A stretch of 64,000 nt of DNA, taken from positions 1,831,843-1,895,842 of the forward strand of contig ML677342.1 of assembly GCA_007922305.1 (NCBI GenBank), given 5' to 3'. Below, in pieces: positions 60,905 to 64,000 of this stretch. The position numbers were made by a program, and so were the translations under genes. The stretch's first letter is position 1. The number at the start of each line of letters is the position of its first letter. The notes below the pieces were generated by a model. It worked only from the letters and a program-made list of their open reading frames with translations, was not told the DNA's origin and did not search any database. Source of the stretch: Dermatemys mawii (Eukaryota > Chordata > Testudines > Dermatemydidae).

Positions 60905-62440
60905 ACAATAACAGAATCACTGAAATGTGGGGCTGGAGGGGACCTCGAGAGTTTGTTTGGTCCAGCCTCCTGTGCTGAGGCAGGACTAAATGTACCTAAA
61001 CTGTCCCTGTCCAACCTCATCTGAACACCTCTAATACTGAGGATTCTATAACCTCCCTTGGAAGCCTATTCTAGTGCTTAACTATCCTTAGAGGTTAAAA
61101 AGATTTTCCTAATATCTAATCTAAATTTTCATGGCTTCACATTAAGCTGATTACTTCTTGTCCTACCTCCAGTGGACACAGAAAACAATTGATCACAGTG
61201 CTTTTTATAACAGCCCTTACTTATAAATCTTCAAATATGTTCTCTCTGTACCTCTCAGTCTTCTTTTCTCGGGACTAAATATACTCACATTTTTAAGCCT
61301 TTACTCATAAGTCAGATTTTCTAAATCTTTTATCATTTTTGTTGCTCTTCAGTTTATCCATATCCTTCCTAAAGTTTTGCACCCAAAACTGCACACAGTA
61401 CTTCAGATGAGGCCTCATCATTACTGAGTAGAGCAGGCAATTACCTCCCTTCTTACATATGATATAATACTCCTGTTCACATACGCCAAAATGATATTGG
61501 CCCTTTTCAAACTGCGTCACATTGTTGACTCATATTCACTTTGTGATCCAGTATAAGTCACAGATCTTTTTCAGCAGTACTACTGGCTATTCCCTGTTTT
61601 GTATTTGTGCATTTTACTTTTCCTTCTTAAGTGTAGTACTTTGCACTTGTCTTTACTAAATTTCATCTAATTGATTTCAGACCATTTCTCCTGTTTATCA
61701 CGGTTGTTTGGAATTCTAATTGTGTCCTCCAAACTGCTTGCAACTCCTCCCCCTTTGGTGTGATCTATTTTATATGTATATTCTCCTATACATTACCAAA
61801 GTCATTAATGAAAATATTGTATAATACTGGACCCAGGACAGATCCTTGCAGGACTAGACACATTCCTCTGAGTTGACAGTGAACCAGTGATGACCACTCT
61901 TTGAGTACAGACTTTTAACCAGTTTTACACCTATAGTATAGCAATTTTATTTTGATTACTTTTCTCTAGTTTGCTTATGAGAATGTCACGTGGGTCTGTG
62001 TTGAATGCCTCACTAAAAGCGAGAAATATTACATCTGTTGCTTCTCCCCATCCAGGAGGTCAGTAACCCTGTCAAAGAGAGAAATTAAGTTGTTTTGTCA
62101 AACTAGCCAATTAGGTTCATTGTTCTCGACAAATCCATCCTGGTTATTACTTATTACCCTACTATCATTTAGATGCTTACAATTTGATTATCTGACAATT
62201 TGTTCCAGTATCTTTCCAAGAATCAAAGTTAGGCAGATGGTTCATAGTCCACTGCATCCTCTTTGTTCCCTGTTTTCAAGATGGTACTATGTTTGCCCCT
62301 CTCCTGTGCTCTTGGACCTCATTTGTCTTCCATGAGGTCTTGAAGATAATTGTAATTTTTCCAAGATTGTTTGAATAAGTTCCTTAAGTTCCTAGGGTGC
62401 CTTTTGTCAGGCCCTGACACCTTAAATACATTGAACTATG
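60905..62440 (-). mobile_element. CR1 LINE, minus strand, 5'-truncated
   Basis: The plus strand starts with AGAATCACTGAAATGTGGGG and GGAGGGGACCTCGAGAG, the reverse complement of a CR1 3' end, and continues through the reverse complement of the reverse transcriptase region to about 62440. More diverged than the CR1 at 29525, so probably older. Confidence 0.85.
61305..62080 (-). pseudogene. CR1 ORF2 reverse transcriptase remnant (minus)
   Basis: Minus-strand peptides in CR1 order: around 62035-61970 VIFLAFSEAFNTDPRDILIS (normally LDFSKAFDTV, so the first catalytic Asp is lost); around 61850-61800 LQGSVLGPVLYNIFIND; and at 61460-61305 LLYSVMMRPHLKYCVQFW and NFRKDMDKLKSNKNDKRF, the C-terminal segment (normally LYSALVRPHLEYCVQFW). 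Stops and frame changes separate the pieces. It cannot encode a functional enzyme. Confidence 0.8.
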
Positions 62441-63639
62441 GGAACTGGTACAAACATTACAGGCTGGTGGATCTGACAGTATGAGGAGCTACCAGTTTTT
62501 GTCCTTTTTGGAGCAGGACAGCTGCATTAGTAACTAAAGAGGGGTTTAATTATGCCTTTACAGTCTGGGAGAGGGAACAGATTTGTATTTCCAACCCTTG
62601 AAACATCCTTGACCCCAGTATTATTACTTGGGCATAGCGAGCAGGAGGATTTGGTCGTTCATGTCCGAATGCTTATTTGAGGTCAAATTCTCAAAAGAAT
62701 CTAGATCACTTGGGAGTCTTAATCTCATTGCAAAGACCTAGGCACTTTAGAAAAGTTTACCATTAGTCTTTATATAGTCAGCAAAAAGTGCAGAGATGAT
62801 ACAGTTGAGTTGCAAAGAGCACAACATTTTATAATAGAAATGAACTACAGATACCACCAGCATACAGTAGTATGCTTAAAATCTACCTCTAGCCTGTATC
62901 TTATTCCTGAATACATGCATTTACTCATGTATATATTAAAGGAAGGGCTGGTAACATTGCCTATTATTAAGGTTGACTGACACTTCCCAATATAAGAGCT
63001 TTTTTGCACATTTTTAACAAGCAGGCTAAAATTTTCCTTGCTAGGTGTCAGCCTCAGACTGAATTTTTACGGAAAGTTTCAGCCAAGATGGTTCAAAGGT
63101 TTCCAATAATGAGGTTAAGGAAAATTACATTGGTTTGCAATGTTAAAATATTATGACTACCTTTTCTTTGAGAAAGGCTAGCTCCTTGGAACAGGGACTA
63201 TTTGACAGGAAGGTAATCTGTGTGTCAGGGAGGCATCTTTTTCTGTTTTTGTGCAAATCTGCCAAAATTCAGCCAAGTTATAAGTCATGAAAAGTTTTAG
63301 TTTGCACATGCTCAGAAGAGACTTCAGAGATTTTAATTTCTAAACTCTAAGATGATTTCACGCACACTGGCCATACTCCATCCCCTCATGGCTCTTGTGC
63401 TCAGCAGACTGCCCATGTGCCATCCCCACAGAGTGACTGAATGTGCTTGAGCCCACACTTACCTGGGCAATGCCAGACTTTCCCTGTAATGGCAGCTATC
63501 AGCTGCTCCGTGCCATGGTAGGGTCAGGCACCAGAAATGAAATCAGGGAGCCTCTCTTACCTGTGCTAACAATGACCTCCAGTGAGTCCCAGGCAGCATG
63601 GAAGATGAAGCCACTTAACTCAAATGCAGAGGGGACAAG
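62441..63639. other. Non-coding stretch, possible old repeat
   Basis: AGTTTGCACATGCTCAGAAG near 63300 and GTTTCAGCCAAGATGGTTCA near 63080 recall a turtle interspersed repeat that I cannot name. No gene supported. Confidence 0.35.
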
Positions 63640-64000
63640 AAGAGGACTGGAGATGGGTGTGCGGGGCGGGGAGAGTGAGAGGTAGTAGATTAGGACACAG
63701 AGTTTGCTGAGACTGGGCCTAGGAAGTAGAAAGAGAGAAACTATGACTAGAAATTGGTGAAGCAGAGGCTGGAAGCTAGAGAGGGCAGAGGCTGGGACTG
63801 ACTGGACAAGGAGCCTTGGAGTCAGAGGATGGGAGGCTGTAAAGTAGGTCAAGGAGATTGAGACTTGGTACCAGGGGAAGAGGGGCCTGGTAGTGACTGG
63901 GCAAAGAGACTAGGAACCAACAGGACTGGGAACCAGTTGGTAAGGTAGAGGGAGCACCGAGATTAGATGAGATGGTGAGAGGGAGACTGGAAGTGGCTAG
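63640..64000. repeat. Degenerate purine-rich tandem repeat
   Basis: Repeated variants of GACTGGGAACCAG, CTGGGACTGACTGGACAAGG and GTGACTGGGCAAAGAGACTA. Period irregular, roughly 30-60 bp. Continues beyond the window edge. Open frames on either strand here (80-117 codons) are by-products of the repeat. Confidence 0.5.

Noticed and set aside
63443..63852. Open frames of 80 and 117 codons on opposite strands
   Set aside because: They overlap a degenerate purine-rich tandem repeat that keeps frames open on both strands.
1..64000. Endogenous retrovirus or viral insertions
   Set aside because: No LTR pair, primer-binding site, gag, pol of retroviral type or env-like frame was recognised; all reverse transcriptase pieces are LINE type.

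Overview
This window looks like non-coding nuclear DNA from a turtle (Testudines, probably a cryptodire). The evidence is its repeats: CR1 LINEs with a turtle-style (TTCTTATG) 3' end, several MITE families whose ends read like GTCTACACT, short TA-flanked MITEs beginning GGGTGACCAGAT, and copies of a Penelope-like repeat. I recognise these from memory of turtle sequence, not from a search. No bacterial features, rRNA, tRNA or CRISPR array was seen. No exon of a host gene could be supported, so the window is best read as intergenic or deep intronic.

Layout. 1-3060: a minus-strand transposon-type gene (1035-2738) that keeps one reading frame for 568 codons but carries four in-frame stops. 4690-5810: an old L2-type LINE relic. 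7631-7904, 15974-16268 and 46267-46541: three copies of one MITE family. 15658-22400: a cluster of repeats (Penelope-like copies, a hAT-like element with an internal minisatellite, a duplicated 95-bp segment, a GC-rich element). 26936-27143: a Penelope-like repeat folded into a near-perfect 74-bp inverted repeat. 29396-31366: a MITE split by a CR1 LINE. 35090-35565: an older CR1 tail. 39655-42315: a decayed PIF/Harbinger element with a dead transposase. 42583-45486: a three-level nest in which a MIR-like SINE is split by a MITE, which is split by a 2.4-kb hAT transposon with a broken transposase. 60905-62440: a second CR1 on the minus strand. 63640-64000: a degenerate purine-rich repeat.

The long stretches 7905-15657 and 47330-53580 are AT-rich and poor in recognisable repeats. 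They may hold conserved non-coding elements, which cannot be judged from a single sequence. There is no operon-like cooperation here: the genes are parasitic and broken. The most notable signals are the frame-preserving, four-stop transposon gene, the dated insertion nests with visible target-site duplications, hammerhead-ribozyme-like cores in the Penelope-like copies, and a 72-nt single-copy hairpin at 34067-34138.
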